Below are positions 17,313-25,756 of a DNA stretch of 34,088 nt, in pieces. Source of the DNA: Planctomycetota bacterium (GTDB taxonomy: Bacteria; Planctomycetota; Phycisphaerae; Sedimentisphaerales; Anaerobacaceae); NCBI GenBank assembly GCA_013349615.1, contig DUZJ01000034.1:1-34088 (forward strand). Direction: 5' to 3'. The number at the start of each line of letters is the position of its first letter. Position 1 is the first letter of the stretch. The position numbers and the translations under genes were made by a program. The notes under the pieces were generated by a model that was given only the letters and a program-made list of their open reading frames with translations, ran no database searches and was not told where the DNA came from.

Positions 17313-18626
17313 TTACGGCACAACGGGAGCTCGTCCGATACTGTAATATTCGATTCCCTGTTTCCTGACGTATGAGGGGTCATAGAGGTTTCTGCCGTCG
17401 AAGATAACAGGTTTTTTCAGTTTGCTTGTAATGACTTCGAAATCGGGGTTCCGGAACTGGAGCCAGTCTGTGAAGATAACAAGGGCGTCTGCGTTATCGA
17501 GAGCGTCGTATCCGTTTTGAAAAGTTTCGATTTTGCCGTCCAGCGCCTTAGCCGCACCGGATGCAGCTTCAGGGTCGTAGGCTTTTATCTTCATCCTGCA
17601 ATCGAGAAACTTCTTTATGCAGTAAATTGCCGGCGATTCCCTGACATCGTCTGTCTTTGCCTTAAACGCCAGTCCCCAAACAGCCAATACAGTTTTGCTT
17701 TCTCGGCCGGCAAAATAATCCTTAATACGCTGTGCAAATCGCTCTTGTGCATTTATGTTTACCCGTTCTACCGACCTGGCTATGGCCATTTCAACACCGT
17801 GTTCGGAGCCCGTATGAATCAGCGCCCGAACGTCTTTCGGAAAGCAGCTTCCGCCGAATCCGACGCCGGGGAACAGAAAGGCCGGCCCAATCCGAGAGTC
17901 ACTGCCGATACCTGCTCTGACCTGTTCGACATCCGCTCCGAGCTTCTCACAAAGCGCCGAGACCTCATTCATAAAAGAGATTCTCGTTGCAAGCATAGTA
18001 TTGGCTGCGTATTTTGTCATTTCAGCAGAAGCAGGTTCCATAAATAATATCCGGTTGCGCTTTCTCATAAATGGGCCGTACAACCGGGCCATTATCTCCT
18101 TAACAGCCGGATTATTTGTCCCTATGATTATTCTGTCGGGATACATAAAATCCTCGACTGCGGCCCCCTCTTTCAAAAACTCGGGATTGCTCACATAATC
18201 AAAGGGTGTTTGGGTTTTGGATTTTATAATGTCCGTTACTTTCTTATATGTCCCTACCGGCACGGTGCTTTTTGTCGCGATAATTCGATAGTCGCCCAGA
18301 TTTTCGCCGATGTCGGAAGCGACTGCGAGAACGGCTGATATATCGGCTGAGCCGTCCGCACCGGAAGGTGTGCCCACTGCGAGGAAGATAATGAGCGCAT
18401 TGTCCACTCCGAATTTTAAATCGGTTGTGAAGTGCAATCGACCGAGCTTTTCGTTGTGTTTTATTATCTCGGTCAGAGCCGGTTCATAGAAAGGGATTAC
18501 GCCGTTTTTCAGACCGGCGACTTTCTCGATGTCGTTATCCACGCATACAACATTGTTACCAGCCCCTGCCAAACACCCCGCCGTTACTAATCCGACGTAA
18601 CCAACCCCAACTACACAAATCTTCAT
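17313..18626 (-). CDS. ugd: UDP-glucose 6-dehydrogenase
   Basis: Cytoplasmic enzyme oxidising UDP-glucose to UDP-glucuronate with two NAD+. Length 437 residues, normal for the family. The NAD-binding GVGYVGLVTAG is at 7-17. VSNPEFLKEGAAVEDF (145-160) and the catalytic Cys261 in GVGFGGSCFPKD are diagnostic. The C-terminal domain has WGLAFKAKTDDVRESPA, typical of the UDP-sugar-binding part. GGAG precedes the ATG. It follows the NusG-like gene by 46 bp and precedes a small membrane gene and an epimerase, fitting a capsule or exopolysaccharide precursor operon. Confidence 0.96.
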   Translation of the reverse strand: MKICVVGVGYVGLVTAGCLAGAGNNVVCVDNDIEKVAGLKNGVIPFYEPALTEIIKHNEKLGRLHFTTDLKFGVDNALIIFLAVGTPSGADGSADISAVLAVASDIGENLGDYRIIATKSTVPVGTYKKVTDIIKSKTQTPFDYVSNPEFLKEGAAVEDFMYPDRIIIGTNNPAVKEIMARLYGPFMRKRNRILFMEPASAEMTKYAANTMLATRISFMNEVSALCEKLGADVEQVRAGIGSDSRIGPAFLFPGVGFGGSCFPKDVRALIHTGSEHGVEMAIARSVERVNINAQERFAQRIKDYFAGRESKTVLAVWGLAFKAKTDDVRESPAIYCIKKFLDCRMKIKAYDPEAASGAAKALDGKIETFQNGYDALDNADALVIFTDWLQFRNPDFEVITSKLKKPVIFDGRNLYDPSYVRKQGIEYYSIGRAPVVP

Positions 18627-18672
18627 TTTAGTATCTCCTGCTGCGTACCCTGTGGCCCTGGACCCGTGCCCC

Positions 18673-19227
18673 TTATCTATCGTCGATGACCTCTATCATA
18701 TCAGTATCTATCTCGACGCTTGCCGCCTGGCCAAGCATATCTATCCGCAAGACCAGACGTGTGCCTTTTCTTGTTTTAACTACAATACCCTGCAAGTTAG
18801 TTAATGGTCCTGCTATAACGCGGCACCGCTGCCCCGCCTTGATGTATTTATGCGGCAGGAGCGGGGCACCGGTTCTAATTGCCTGCTCAATTTGTAATAG
18901 TTCATCAAGGAGTCTCTGTTGGTCTTTGACTTCGATTATGTTCGCTACACGGTTGGTTCGCCAAAGTTCAATCCGCTCGCCCTCTTCTGCACAGAAGAAC
19001 AAATATCCGGCGAATAAGGGCAGAAGCGACCGTATCGTTCGCTGTTTGTGACGGTGGACCCGCCAGCTCATTGGAAGAAAGTAACTCATATCCTTGCGAA
19101 TCAAATCCTGCGCCAATGCCTTTTCGTTTCTGCTTTTCGTGTGAGCGACCCACCATACGCCGATAAAATCACGTATCGATTCTGTTTCAGGCCAGATGAC
19201 AGGTGGATTATCACTTGGCTTAAGCAA
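18673..19227 (-). CDS. NusG/RfaH-like transcription antitermination protein
   Basis: Protein of 184 residues with an N-terminal NGN domain (about 25-115: WWVAHTKSRNEKALAQDL, SYFLPMSW, LFAGYLFF) and a C-terminal KOW domain (about 125-180: KAGQRCRVIAGPLTNLQGIV). The start is TTG 19227, supported by AGGAG 7 nt upstream. It is first in an operon with ugd and an epimerase, not beside rplK or secE, so it is a specialised paralog like RfaH, UpxY or LoaP rather than housekeeping NusG. Those proteins load on RNA polymerase and suppress termination in long polysaccharide operons. A role in its own operon is inferred. Confidence 0.88.
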   Translation of the reverse strand: MLKPSDNPPVIWPETESIRDFIGVWWVAHTKSRNEKALAQDLIRKDMSYFLPMSWRVHRHKQRTIRSLLPLFAGYLFFCAEEGERIELWRTNRVANIIEVKDQQRLLDELLQIEQAIRTGAPLLPHKYIKAGQRCRVIAGPLTNLQGIVVKTRKGTRLVLRIDMLGQAASVEIDTDMIEVIDDR

Positions 19228-19379
19228 CTTAGCTCTCCTGTTCTAATCTGTAGAATTTAAGAGGCGTTTTTGTTACGTACTCAATTGTCGCCGCTCGTAA
19301 TTCACAGTTATGCCGAATATTATGTTTTCAAATTACAATAATGGAGCGCTTAGTTCTGCGCGCTTAAATCGGTACAATT

Positions 19380-19407
19380 AGTTTACAGCGTTAAGAATCT
19401 TTGTCAA
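19380..19407 (-). promoter_or_regulatory. Putative promoter of the nusG-like/ugd operon
   Basis: On the minus strand a perfect TTGACA (19407-19402), a 16-nt spacer, and TAAACT (19385-19380, 4 of 6). The transcription start would be near 19373, giving a leader of about 145 nt before the TTG start of the regulator. Confidence 0.5.
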
Positions 19408-19506
19408 GTACGTCGGACATCTGGCGTTTTATCCCCCCCAATAGGCCGTAGAAGTGGATGTCCAAAAGCCGGAGAAATTGACCGGTTTACAATTTACTAT
19501 TTTCGA

Positions 19507-19535
19507 TTGACGATTGGCAGTCGCCTGTTTATTAT
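19507..19535 (+). promoter_or_regulatory. Putative promoter of the ATP-grasp/WecA-like operon
   Basis: TTGACG at 19507-19512, a 17-nt spacer, TATTAT at 19530-19535. Transcription would start near 19542, about 39 nt before the ATG, and the leader contains GGGAG at 19569-19573. Confidence 0.5.
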
Positions 19536-19580
19536 TGAAAGGCCCTATTTTGTAATCTATGGCAAAATGGGAGCACAAGA

Positions 19581-20630
19581 ATGATTACCGGTTTTTGTGC
19601 GTCGAACCGCGTTGGAAATTCTATGACGGGCAGTAATATGCAAAAACGGAAAGCTTCTAACCGAGTGGGCGTTTTGTTCACCTGCATTGGCAGAAGGGTC
19701 TCTTTGCTCAATGGCTTTCGACGAGCGGCCGGACATCTGAAAGTGAACGCTTCGTTCTTTGGCACGGATACCACTGAGTATAGTTCGGCCCTGCAGTTAT
19801 GTGATAAGGCCTTTTTGGTTAAGCCGGTAACACATCCCGGCTATACAGGGGAGCTTCTCAATATTGTCAAAACCAACAGGGTGAAATTGCTCGTTCCTAC
19901 TGTTGATTTGGACCTGAAAGTTTTGGCCGAGAACAAGGCAAAATTTGCGGCAATCGGTTGTTGTGTGCTTATCTCACCTCCAAATGTAGTCGATATTTGT
20001 CAGGACAAGAGGAAAACGTATCGTTTTTTGCGCAAAAATGGTTTTGATACTCCTGTTACTATCAGTGTAGCCTCGGCCCTTTCAAAAAAGAAACTTAATT
20101 GGCCTCGTTTTCTAAAGCCCTGGGACGGCTCCGCCAGCAGAGGAAATGCTGTCGTGAACAATCGCAAAGAGATGTTGTTCTTTGCAAAAAGGATACCAAA
20201 CGCCATTTGCCAGGAGTTTATCAAAGGTACCGAGCATACCTGCGATGTATATGTTGACTTTAGTATGAAGGTCCGTTGTGTCGTGCCGAGAAAGCGCATC
20301 GAGGTAAGGGCCGGCGAGGTGAGCAAGGGACAGGTCGTAAAGCACCCGGACATTATGGGCCAGTCTGCAAGGTTGGTTGAGACGCTCGGCGCCGGGCCGG
20401 GCGTTATAACTTTGCAATTGTTCCTGACACAGGATGATAAGGTGAAATTCATTGAGATAAATCCACGATTCGGAGGCGGCGCACCTCTGGCTATCAAAGC
20501 AGGGGCAAACTTCCCAAAATGGATATTCCAGGACTTGCTTGGTAGAAAAATAAATATCCGTTTCGATGCTTTCAAAGACAACTTAATTATGCTTCGCTAC
20601 GATGGCGAAGTCTGGGTGCAAAAACCGTAA
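19581..20630 (+). CDS. ATP-grasp enzyme, carbamoyl-phosphate-synthase-like
   Basis: Protein of 349 residues. GGGAG lies 7 nt before ATG 19581; the Met at 19638 better matches where homology would begin (VGVLFTCIGRRVSLLNGF), so the first 19 residues are uncertain. The fold is read from a pre-ATP-grasp segment (about 25-110), the ATP-binding region (RFLKPWDGSASRGN, ICQEFIKGTEHTCDVYVD) and the metal-binding end (KFIEINPRFGGGAP). ATP-grasp ligases join a carboxylate to an amine or thiol through an acylphosphate. The substrate is unknown. Its place before the WecA/MraY-like gene suggests it modifies a sugar or envelope glycan, as ATP-grasp genes do in some polysaccharide loci. Confidence 0.82.
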   Translation: MITGFCASNRVGNSMTGSNMQKRKASNRVGVLFTCIGRRVSLLNGFRRAAGHLKVNASFFGTDTTEYSSALQLCDKAFLVKPVTHPGYTGELLNIVKTNRVKLLVPTVDLDLKVLAENKAKFAAIGCCVLISPPNVVDICQDKRKTYRFLRKNGFDTPVTISVASALSKKKLNWPRFLKPWDGSASRGNAVVNNRKEMLFFAKRIPNAICQEFIKGTEHTCDVYVDFSMKVRCVVPRKRIEVRAGEVSKGQVVKHPDIMGQSARLVETLGAGPGVITLQLFLTQDDKVKFIEINPRFGGGAPLAIKAGANFPKWIFQDLLGRKINIRFDAFKDNLIMLRYDGEVWVQKP

Positions 20631-20646
20631 CGGGAACCGCAACGAA

Positions 20647-21798
20647 ATGATATTTGATAATATAATTGGGCCGGCAAAGTCGGCAGATTGGTTTTTTCGC
20701 TTTTGGCCCGTGTTGGCCTCTTCTTTTGTCGGCTCACTGGCAGCTACCTGGCTCTGCAAAAAAGTCGCCATAAAATTCGGCATCGTTGACAGGCCTGACG
20801 ACCTGGTCAAAACACACAAAGAGCCTATAGCATACCTCGGCGGTGCTGGTATGCTCATCGGCCTGACAATCGGTGTGATGGCTGGTATGGCCTCTTTGCG
20901 GAACGAAGAATTTTTCAGCCCGGCCTTGAAATGGTTACTGGGTATACTCATCGGCGGCACAATAGCCTGTTTTCTGGGACTGGCCGACGATATATTCGAC
21001 ATAAAGCCGATGCAAAAAATCCTCGGCCAGGCTGCCGCTGCCGTTATGTTGCTGTTGGTAGGTATCATGCCCGGATTGTGCTACATTGCCGAACGATTGC
21101 ATCTGCCAATGCCACATAATATCGAGATGGTTCTGGGCGGTATTGTTGTCATATTGTTTGTAGTTGGTGCAGCGAATTCGTTAAATTTGCTTGACGGGCT
21201 CGATGGACTTTGTGCAGGCGTAACCGCGATTATTACTATTGCAATGCTGCTTCTGTCAATATACCTGGCAACGTGGGGCTACAGTGAGGTTGGTGACCCC
21301 GTTCGCATTATAATTTGTCTTGGGCTTGTGGGAGTGGTCTGCGGCTTTTTGCCTTTCAATCGGTATCCGGCCAAGATATTTATGGGCGATGCCGGCAGTA
21401 TGCTCCTTGGTTTTATGGTGGCTGCACTGATGCTCTTATTTTCAGAGCGGGTGCCGCGATGGTGGATGGCTTCGATAGTCGTCTTTGGTTTGCCTATCCT
21501 CGACACTGCCGTCGCACTTGTAAGGAGATTGCTTAATCACAGGCCTTTGTTTGTTTCCGACCGAGGCCATATTTACGACCAGATGATTGACAGGGGAATA
21601 CCTCTAAAACGGACGGTTACAATTTGTTATGTCCTCGCGGGCATTTACGCTGCCATAGGACTGATTATGAGCCAGATAAGAACAAGATATGCTGCAGTTG
21701 TGTATGTTCTTGTTTTCGTGGTCTCCGGCCTGGTTGTGTGGAAGAAAGGCTATCTGAAAATGGAAGGCCTGCGGGGAGCAATTCACAAGGAAGCCTAA
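20647..21798 (+). CDS. WecA/MraY-family polyprenyl-phosphate glycosyl-1-phosphate transferase
   Basis: Integral membrane enzyme that moves a sugar-1-phosphate, usually GlcNAc-1-P, from UDP to undecaprenyl phosphate, starting a lipid-linked glycan. From ATG 20647 it has 383 residues and about 10-11 membrane segments. Motifs are GIVDRPDDLVKTH, AYLGGAGML, FLGLADDIFD, NSLNLLDGLDGLCAG, FMGDAGSMLLGF and the family His loop DRGHIYDQMIDRG. An earlier in-frame ATG (20602) overlaps the ATP-grasp gene by 29 bp but lies in the loop of a 6-bp hairpin and has no ribosome site. Neither start has a strong one. Housekeeping MraY is normally in the dcw cluster, so a WecA/TagO-type role is favoured. Confidence 0.92.
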   Translation: MIFDNIIGPAKSADWFFRFWPVLASSFVGSLAATWLCKKVAIKFGIVDRPDDLVKTHKEPIAYLGGAGMLIGLTIGVMAGMASLRNEEFFSPALKWLLGILIGGTIACFLGLADDIFDIKPMQKILGQAAAAVMLLLVGIMPGLCYIAERLHLPMPHNIEMVLGGIVVILFVVGAANSLNLLDGLDGLCAGVTAIITIAMLLLSIYLATWGYSEVGDPVRIIICLGLVGVVCGFLPFNRYPAKIFMGDAGSMLLGFMVAALMLLFSERVPRWWMASIVVFGLPILDTAVALVRRLLNHRPLFVSDRGHIYDQMIDRGIPLKRTVTICYVLAGIYAAIGLIMSQIRTRYAAVVYVLVFVVSGLVVWKKGYLKMEGLRGAIHKEA

Positions 21799-22574
21799 TG
21801 GGGCATCTCCTTTTTCTCGGCGATACAAAATAGTGCTGCTGATTCAAAAAATTTTGCATCGAGGTTCTGGAGGCGGGCAAACGCTTTATTTGCCGATTTC
21901 CACCATCTAATGAAATAACTTATATTGGATATTAGGCGGTGAAAGAAGCCGGAACCGTCAAAATCAATGATACTAAAACCTGCTTCGGTTAGTATTTTTT
22001 CGAGTTTCTTGCGACCAAAGTGCTCATGCCATCGTTTTTTAACGGAAATATCTCCGACCAGGCCGTCAGGATTTGATGCATACCGATATTCATATTCTTT
22101 GTGCGAATGTTTAAGACAATAATACCACTTGTGCAGTCCTGGAAACCGGAATTTGAAATTCCCCATGTCTAAAAACGAAAACACGTGCCGACCCGGTACG
22201 GTTACAATTAGTTTGCCCTGCCTCTTAAGTATTCTGTTTAACTCCTTCAGGAGCTCATTTTGCTCATAAACGTGTTCGAGTACGTCCAAAATAGTTATTG
22301 AGTCGAACGCAGCATCATCGAACGGCAGGCTGGTCGCCTCGCGTATTTTTATAATCTCCAGCTCCGGGAAAAGTCGCCGGCCCTGCTTAACAGCTTCCTC
22401 AGATACATCAACGCCGACCAATCGCCCGACCTTTTTGTCCTTCAGCTTATTTAGAAATTCTCCTTTATTACAACCAAAGTCCAGGTGCGGACCTGTCCCT
22501 GCAGGCACATATTCCCACGCAAAACCCCAGCGATTATATCGATAAGGATTGTCCGGACTAATTTTGGTATGCAT
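21795..22574 (-). CDS. Class I SAM-dependent methyltransferase
   Basis: Protein of 259 residues. ATG 22574 is preferred over TTG 22601, which would overlap the upstream gene by 20 bp; ATAGG lies 6 nt before the ATG. Motif I is HLDFGCNKGEF, followed by VGVDVSEEAVKQG, SITILDVLEHVYEQ and LKRQGKLIVTVPGRHVF, the UbiE/COQ5-like methyltransferase pattern. The C-terminal part contains Trp/Tyr/Phe-rich segments of the type seen in methyltransferases of glycan clusters. It follows the DUF2723-like gene by 7 bp and its 3' end overlaps the convergent WecA-like gene by 4 bp. The target is unknown. Confidence 0.88.
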   Translation of the reverse strand: MHTKISPDNPYRYNRWGFAWEYVPAGTGPHLDFGCNKGEFLNKLKDKKVGRLVGVDVSEEAVKQGRRLFPELEIIKIREATSLPFDDAAFDSITILDVLEHVYEQNELLKELNRILKRQGKLIVTVPGRHVFSFLDMGNFKFRFPGLHKWYYCLKHSHKEYEYRYASNPDGLVGDISVKKRWHEHFGRKKLEKILTEAGFSIIDFDGSGFFHRLISNISYFIRWWKSANKAFARLQNLDAKFFESAALFCIAEKKEMPH

Positions 22575-22581
22575 ACAAAAC

Positions 22582-24051
22582 CTATTTTGTCTGTTTTTCA
22601 ACTACACGCCAGATAACTGCTGACGGGACAAAACTGTATCGCTCGAGTAAAAAGTTGGGGCAGTATCCGTCAATTGGTGAGACCACATAGACAGCTCTTT
22701 CAGCCAACAATTTCTCTATAGACCGCTCATCGAATTCCGGCGAACCTTCGCTGTTAATAAGGTCTGATACAATCTTGATGTCGGCGCGCCTTCCCTTGAC
22801 CTGCTGAGCATACAACAGCGGCGGCACCGTCGTGGTGTCGGCCCAGATTACGGCATTGTTTTCCGCAGAGCCGGCGACCTCATTAGCGAATCGCTCCGGA
22901 CTGTCGCTGCCCGTTCGCCAGGGGCGTAGAAACCATGTGTACTCATTGCGGTAGGGGACCTTCCTCTTTGTCGCAAGCCCAAACTGCAATTTTTCCGCTG
23001 CCGCTGGAGCGATGATATAAGTCGGAATAGGCAGCAGGGCAAGGATAAAAACCAGGTAAGCCAGGACCTTGCGATTTGGCAGGCTGATAAGCAAGTTAAA
23101 ACCAACACCGAACAGGATGCAGGCCAAGCAATAGAAAGGTATGAAAAAGGCATATCTATCCGGCACCGTATATCTAAAAGCGAATATAAAGAAAAGAGCT
23201 GACAATGCTATAAGGATATTTTTAAAACCGCGGCCCGTCGACACCTTCTTCAGCCCGTAGAGACCTGCAAAGAAGAATATGAGGTTCGGCGTCGGGAAAT
23301 TGTATGCCAGAAGTATCAGGTTCTCTTTGATAAGCCCGGCCGACAGACCTGTATTAAAAACATTACTCTGCCACCTGTTACCGAAAAGCGCCGAAGCCAT
23401 AGTTGCTCTAAAGTTACCGCTTTCAACGATGTTCTTTATGATTAGATATTCGTATGGTGCTGCACAGATGATCCACAGCACGGCCATGATTAAAAGATGC
23501 TTTAAGGTAATTTGTTTCTTAGCTAATAAAAATACCAGAAATACCAGGTAGCAAACAAAGCCGATAGAAGCAAACATGTGGGTGTCGATTGCCAGGCCGT
23601 TGAAAAGACCCAACAGATATAAAAAGACCACTCGTTTCGTTTTAACGTATTGCAGCAGCATCAGCAGTTCAGCCAACAATAGTGCCGCATACAAAGTATA
23701 GTCTTCCGCAATCACAGCGTGCCGCCAGAATGTATGTGAAAGGGCCAATGTAATAGCGGCGATGAGCGCAGGCGAATTTTTCTTGAGCCACAATCGCAGC
23801 AGCAAAAACAGATTTGCAACGGCAAAAGCCCCTGCAACCGCTGAAATCAAATTTATCCTGTATCCGAATTCACCGAGTGGTATGTATTTTACGGCGATGC
23901 CGATAATGTGATAGAGCGGATGTGCAAGGGCCAAGCCGAGGTTGCCCTCGATGTCGTTGTGCCAGATTCGGTATTGATATATTCCACTGTCCTGCCAGAG
24001 CGGCCCCGGCGCGCAGGTCGCTGTATAAAGCACAGCCGCCGCTAAAAGCAC
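22582..24051 (-). CDS. DUF2723-like polytopic membrane protein (glycosyltransferase-like)
   Basis: At least 489 residues with about ten hydrophobic segments and a short soluble C-terminal domain. The N-terminal pattern, PGPLWQDSGIYQYRIWH then ALAHPLYHIIG, matches the DUF2723 (TMEM260-like) group of probable lipid-linked sugar transferases. The reported start is GTG 24051, which cuts the first membrane helix. The frame stays open to about 24123 without ATG, GTG or TTG. An ACG at 24090 sits 7 nt after GGAG (24101-24098) and would give a complete first helix. The upstream gene is manA, 64 bp from the GTG; downstream is the methyltransferase. Confidence 0.82.
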   Translation of the reverse strand: MLLAAAVLYTATCAPGPLWQDSGIYQYRIWHNDIEGNLGLALAHPLYHIIGIAVKYIPLGEFGYRINLISAVAGAFAVANLFLLLRLWLKKNSPALIAAITLALSHTFWRHAVIAEDYTLYAALLLAELLMLLQYVKTKRVVFLYLLGLFNGLAIDTHMFASIGFVCYLVFLVFLLAKKQITLKHLLIMAVLWIICAAPYEYLIIKNIVESGNFRATMASALFGNRWQSNVFNTGLSAGLIKENLILLAYNFPTPNLIFFFAGLYGLKKVSTGRGFKNILIALSALFFIFAFRYTVPDRYAFFIPFYCLACILFGVGFNLLISLPNRKVLAYLVFILALLPIPTYIIAPAAAEKLQFGLATKRKVPYRNEYTWFLRPWRTGSDSPERFANEVAGSAENNAVIWADTTTVPPLLYAQQVKGRRADIKIVSDLINSEGSPEFDERSIEKLLAERAVYVVSPIDGYCPNFLLERYSFVPSAVIWRVVEKQTK

Positions 24052-24115
24052 GGCAATGTAACTGACTTTGAGATTGTTAGAATTTGACGTTTTGTTACTC
24101 CGGATTTCTGATTGA

Positions 24116-25060
24116 TTAAATGCTTACCGTCAGGTATTCGGTATCGGCATCGAACTGAATCGCCCCTTCGTAGGCGGCAGGGACTAATAAACAATCGCCT
24201 GCCCTGAATTCAACGCGACTGCTGTTCGTTCCCGTGCTTTTGCCTCTGCCGGTTAAAATGATTAGAATTTTCATTTCACCGGCGAAAAGAAGCAGCTCAC
24301 AGCCCTTGGTCTCGTGCCCCTTTTCTATCTTGAAGTATTCGCAATCAACCAGCCGACCCATAGTTGTTACCGTAGGCTCATCGTCGCCCGCGTCGAAGTG
24401 GATGCTTTCAAGCGCCTCTTCGATGTGGAGCTGTCTGGCCTTTCCTGCTTCATCAACTCTGTTCCAGTCGAAAACGCGGTAGGTCGTATCAGAGGGGGTT
24501 TGAATCTCAGCTATCAATAGACCTGCTCCGATACTGTGAGCGGTTCCGGCCGGAAGAAAATAGCACTGGCCGGCCTCAACAGCTATTTCTGTTAATAGTT
24601 CCGCAACGCTGCCCTTTTTTATAGCTTCGGCAAATTTATCTTTGCTCACCCCTTTTTTTAGCCCTTTATAAATTACCGCACCCGGCTCAGCAGCTATAAT
24701 ATACCAGCACTCGGTTTTTGGTTCTCCCTTGCCCAATCGCCGGCAGGTCTGTTCATCCGGGTGGACCTGCACGCTCAGGATGTCCTGAGCGTCGAGGAGC
24801 TTGATTAACAGCGGAAAAGGTCGGGAGAAATTTTCATCACCTGTTATTTTTTTCGGGTAATTTTTAATTGCCGAGCTTAGAGTTTGCCCTGCAAGTTGGC
24901 CGTTTGCGATTTCGGATTTATCATTTGGCAGGTCGGCCAATTCCCAGCTTTCGCCGATTTTTTCCTCGGCCGGTATGTCCTTACCGAATTCCCGCAGCTT
25001 CTGCCCGCCCCATATACGCTGCTTGAATATCGGCCGAAATTTTAGCGGGTATGGTTTCAT
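24116..25060 (-). CDS. manA: Mannose-6-phosphate isomerase, class I
   Basis: Cytoplasmic zinc enzyme interconverting fructose-6-P and mannose-6-P. At 314 residues it matches the short Bacillus-type class I enzymes. Signatures are KFRPIFKQRIWGG at the start, LIKLLDAQDILSVQVHPDE with zinc-ligand Gln and His, KTECWYII with the Glu ligand, and FLPAGTAHSIGAGLLIAEIQTPSDTTYRVFDW around the last His and the active site. It heads an operon with a membrane glycosyltransferase-like gene and a methyltransferase, and would supply mannose precursors for the glycan. Its ATG lies 7 nt after a predicted -10 box, with no Shine-Dalgarno site. Confidence 0.96.
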   Translation of the reverse strand: MKPYPLKFRPIFKQRIWGGQKLREFGKDIPAEEKIGESWELADLPNDKSEIANGQLAGQTLSSAIKNYPKKITGDENFSRPFPLLIKLLDAQDILSVQVHPDEQTCRRLGKGEPKTECWYIIAAEPGAVIYKGLKKGVSKDKFAEAIKKGSVAELLTEIAVEAGQCYFLPAGTAHSIGAGLLIAEIQTPSDTTYRVFDWNRVDEAGKARQLHIEEALESIHFDAGDDEPTVTTMGRLVDCEYFKIEKGHETKGCELLLFAGEMKILIILTGRGKSTGTNSSRVEFRAGDCLLVPAAYEGAIQFDADTEYLTVSI

Positions 25061-25067
25061 TGCAGAT

Positions 25068-25096
25068 ATTCTATCTTGCCGACGACTTCTTGTCCA
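25068..25096 (-). promoter_or_regulatory. Putative manA promoter giving a leaderless mRNA
   Basis: On the minus strand TGGACA (25096-25091), a 17-nt spacer, and TAGAAT (25073-25068). Only 7 nt separate the -10 box from the ATG at 25060, so transcription would start at or next to the start codon. Confidence 0.55.
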
Positions 25097-25135
25097 CCAG
25101 TTGGTTCGCGTTTTCGAGGTGAAATAAACCCTTTA

Positions 25136-25756
25136 TCAGTGGTGCGATACATGCTCGCCTCTGACGAACAGAAGCGGAAAAACTATGTCACTTACGCAGC
25201 AGGGCAGCCAGACGGCGATGAACAGAAAGATAAAAACCACAACGCCCCTGAGAATGGATATGTCGCCGCCCAGAGCCATAAGGATATGGAATAACGAAGC
25301 CCAGGTGCTGAGTAAGACGTGGCCGGAATGGGGGAATTTTGTCTTCGGCCAGAAGTAGGCAATCAAAACGCCCAAAACGGCAGCAGGATTGACCATATAC
25401 CAGCCCTCAATGAAACCTATATGAGGGTGGGCGTGAAGCCCTAACAAAAGCTCGCCTGCATAGGGAATCAGGCAATCACTAACAGTTGCGATGCCAATCG
25501 AGCCGACATAACCTATTATCAAAACTACAAAAAAGTTGCTTTTTCTCGTGTGCAGCTTGAACATTGAGGCCGTCACAATCGCACTTAATATCACATGAGC
25601 GGGGTGAAATATGTAGAAAAGCCTTTCGCTTGTCCCATGCTCGATATTCTTGAACAGCAGCATAAAAACGATGCCGGTCAAGGCGCCGAACAATGTAAAC
25701 GGTGCATGCTTTTTCAACTCTACCGCTATATTTCTAATCTTTGTTCTTGAGGGCAT
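25136..25756 (-). CDS. Histidine-rich integral membrane protein, function unknown
   Basis: Protein of 206 residues. ATG 25756, with GGAG 6 nt upstream, is preferred over TTG 25762. About five to six hydrophobic segments are visible, for example FTLFGALTGIVFMLLF, HVILSAIVTASMF, FFVVLIIGYVGSIGIATV and GVVVFIFLFIAVWLP. Histidines cluster near membrane ends: FHPAH, LHAHPHIG, PHSGH, LFH and a C-terminal HVSHH. This could reflect metal binding, but no family is recognised. The gap to manA is 75 bp, which contains the manA promoter, so it is probably a separate transcript. Confidence 0.75.
   Translation of the reverse strand: MPSRTKIRNIAVELKKHAPFTLFGALTGIVFMLLFKNIEHGTSERLFYIFHPAHVILSAIVTASMFKLHTRKSNFFVVLIIGYVGSIGIATVSDCLIPYAGELLLGLHAHPHIGFIEGWYMVNPAAVLGVLIAYFWPKTKFPHSGHVLLSTWASLFHILMALGGDISILRGVVVFIFLFIAVWLPCCVSDIVFPLLFVRGEHVSHH

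Larger units (their letters stand above)
19228..19580. other. Divergent intergenic control region
   Basis: This 353-bp stretch separates the leftward polysaccharide operon from the rightward ATP-grasp operon. It carries one predicted promoter in each direction (19407-19380 on minus, 19507-19535 on plus). The leftward leader of about 145 nt has a small hairpin near its 5' end (AGCGC at 19345-19349 with GCGCT at 19360-19364). I found no RfaH ops-type element by eye and no coding sequence. Confidence 0.5.

Noticed and set aside
19581..19680. Repeated ASNRVG residues near the ATP-grasp N-terminus, considered as a duplication
   Set aside because: The underlying DNA differs at several positions in a short stretch; coincidence is adequate.
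20592..20610. 6-bp hairpin at the end of the ATP-grasp gene, considered as a terminator
   Set aside because: There is no T-run after it and the downstream gene begins immediately; it was only used to judge the alternative start at 20602.
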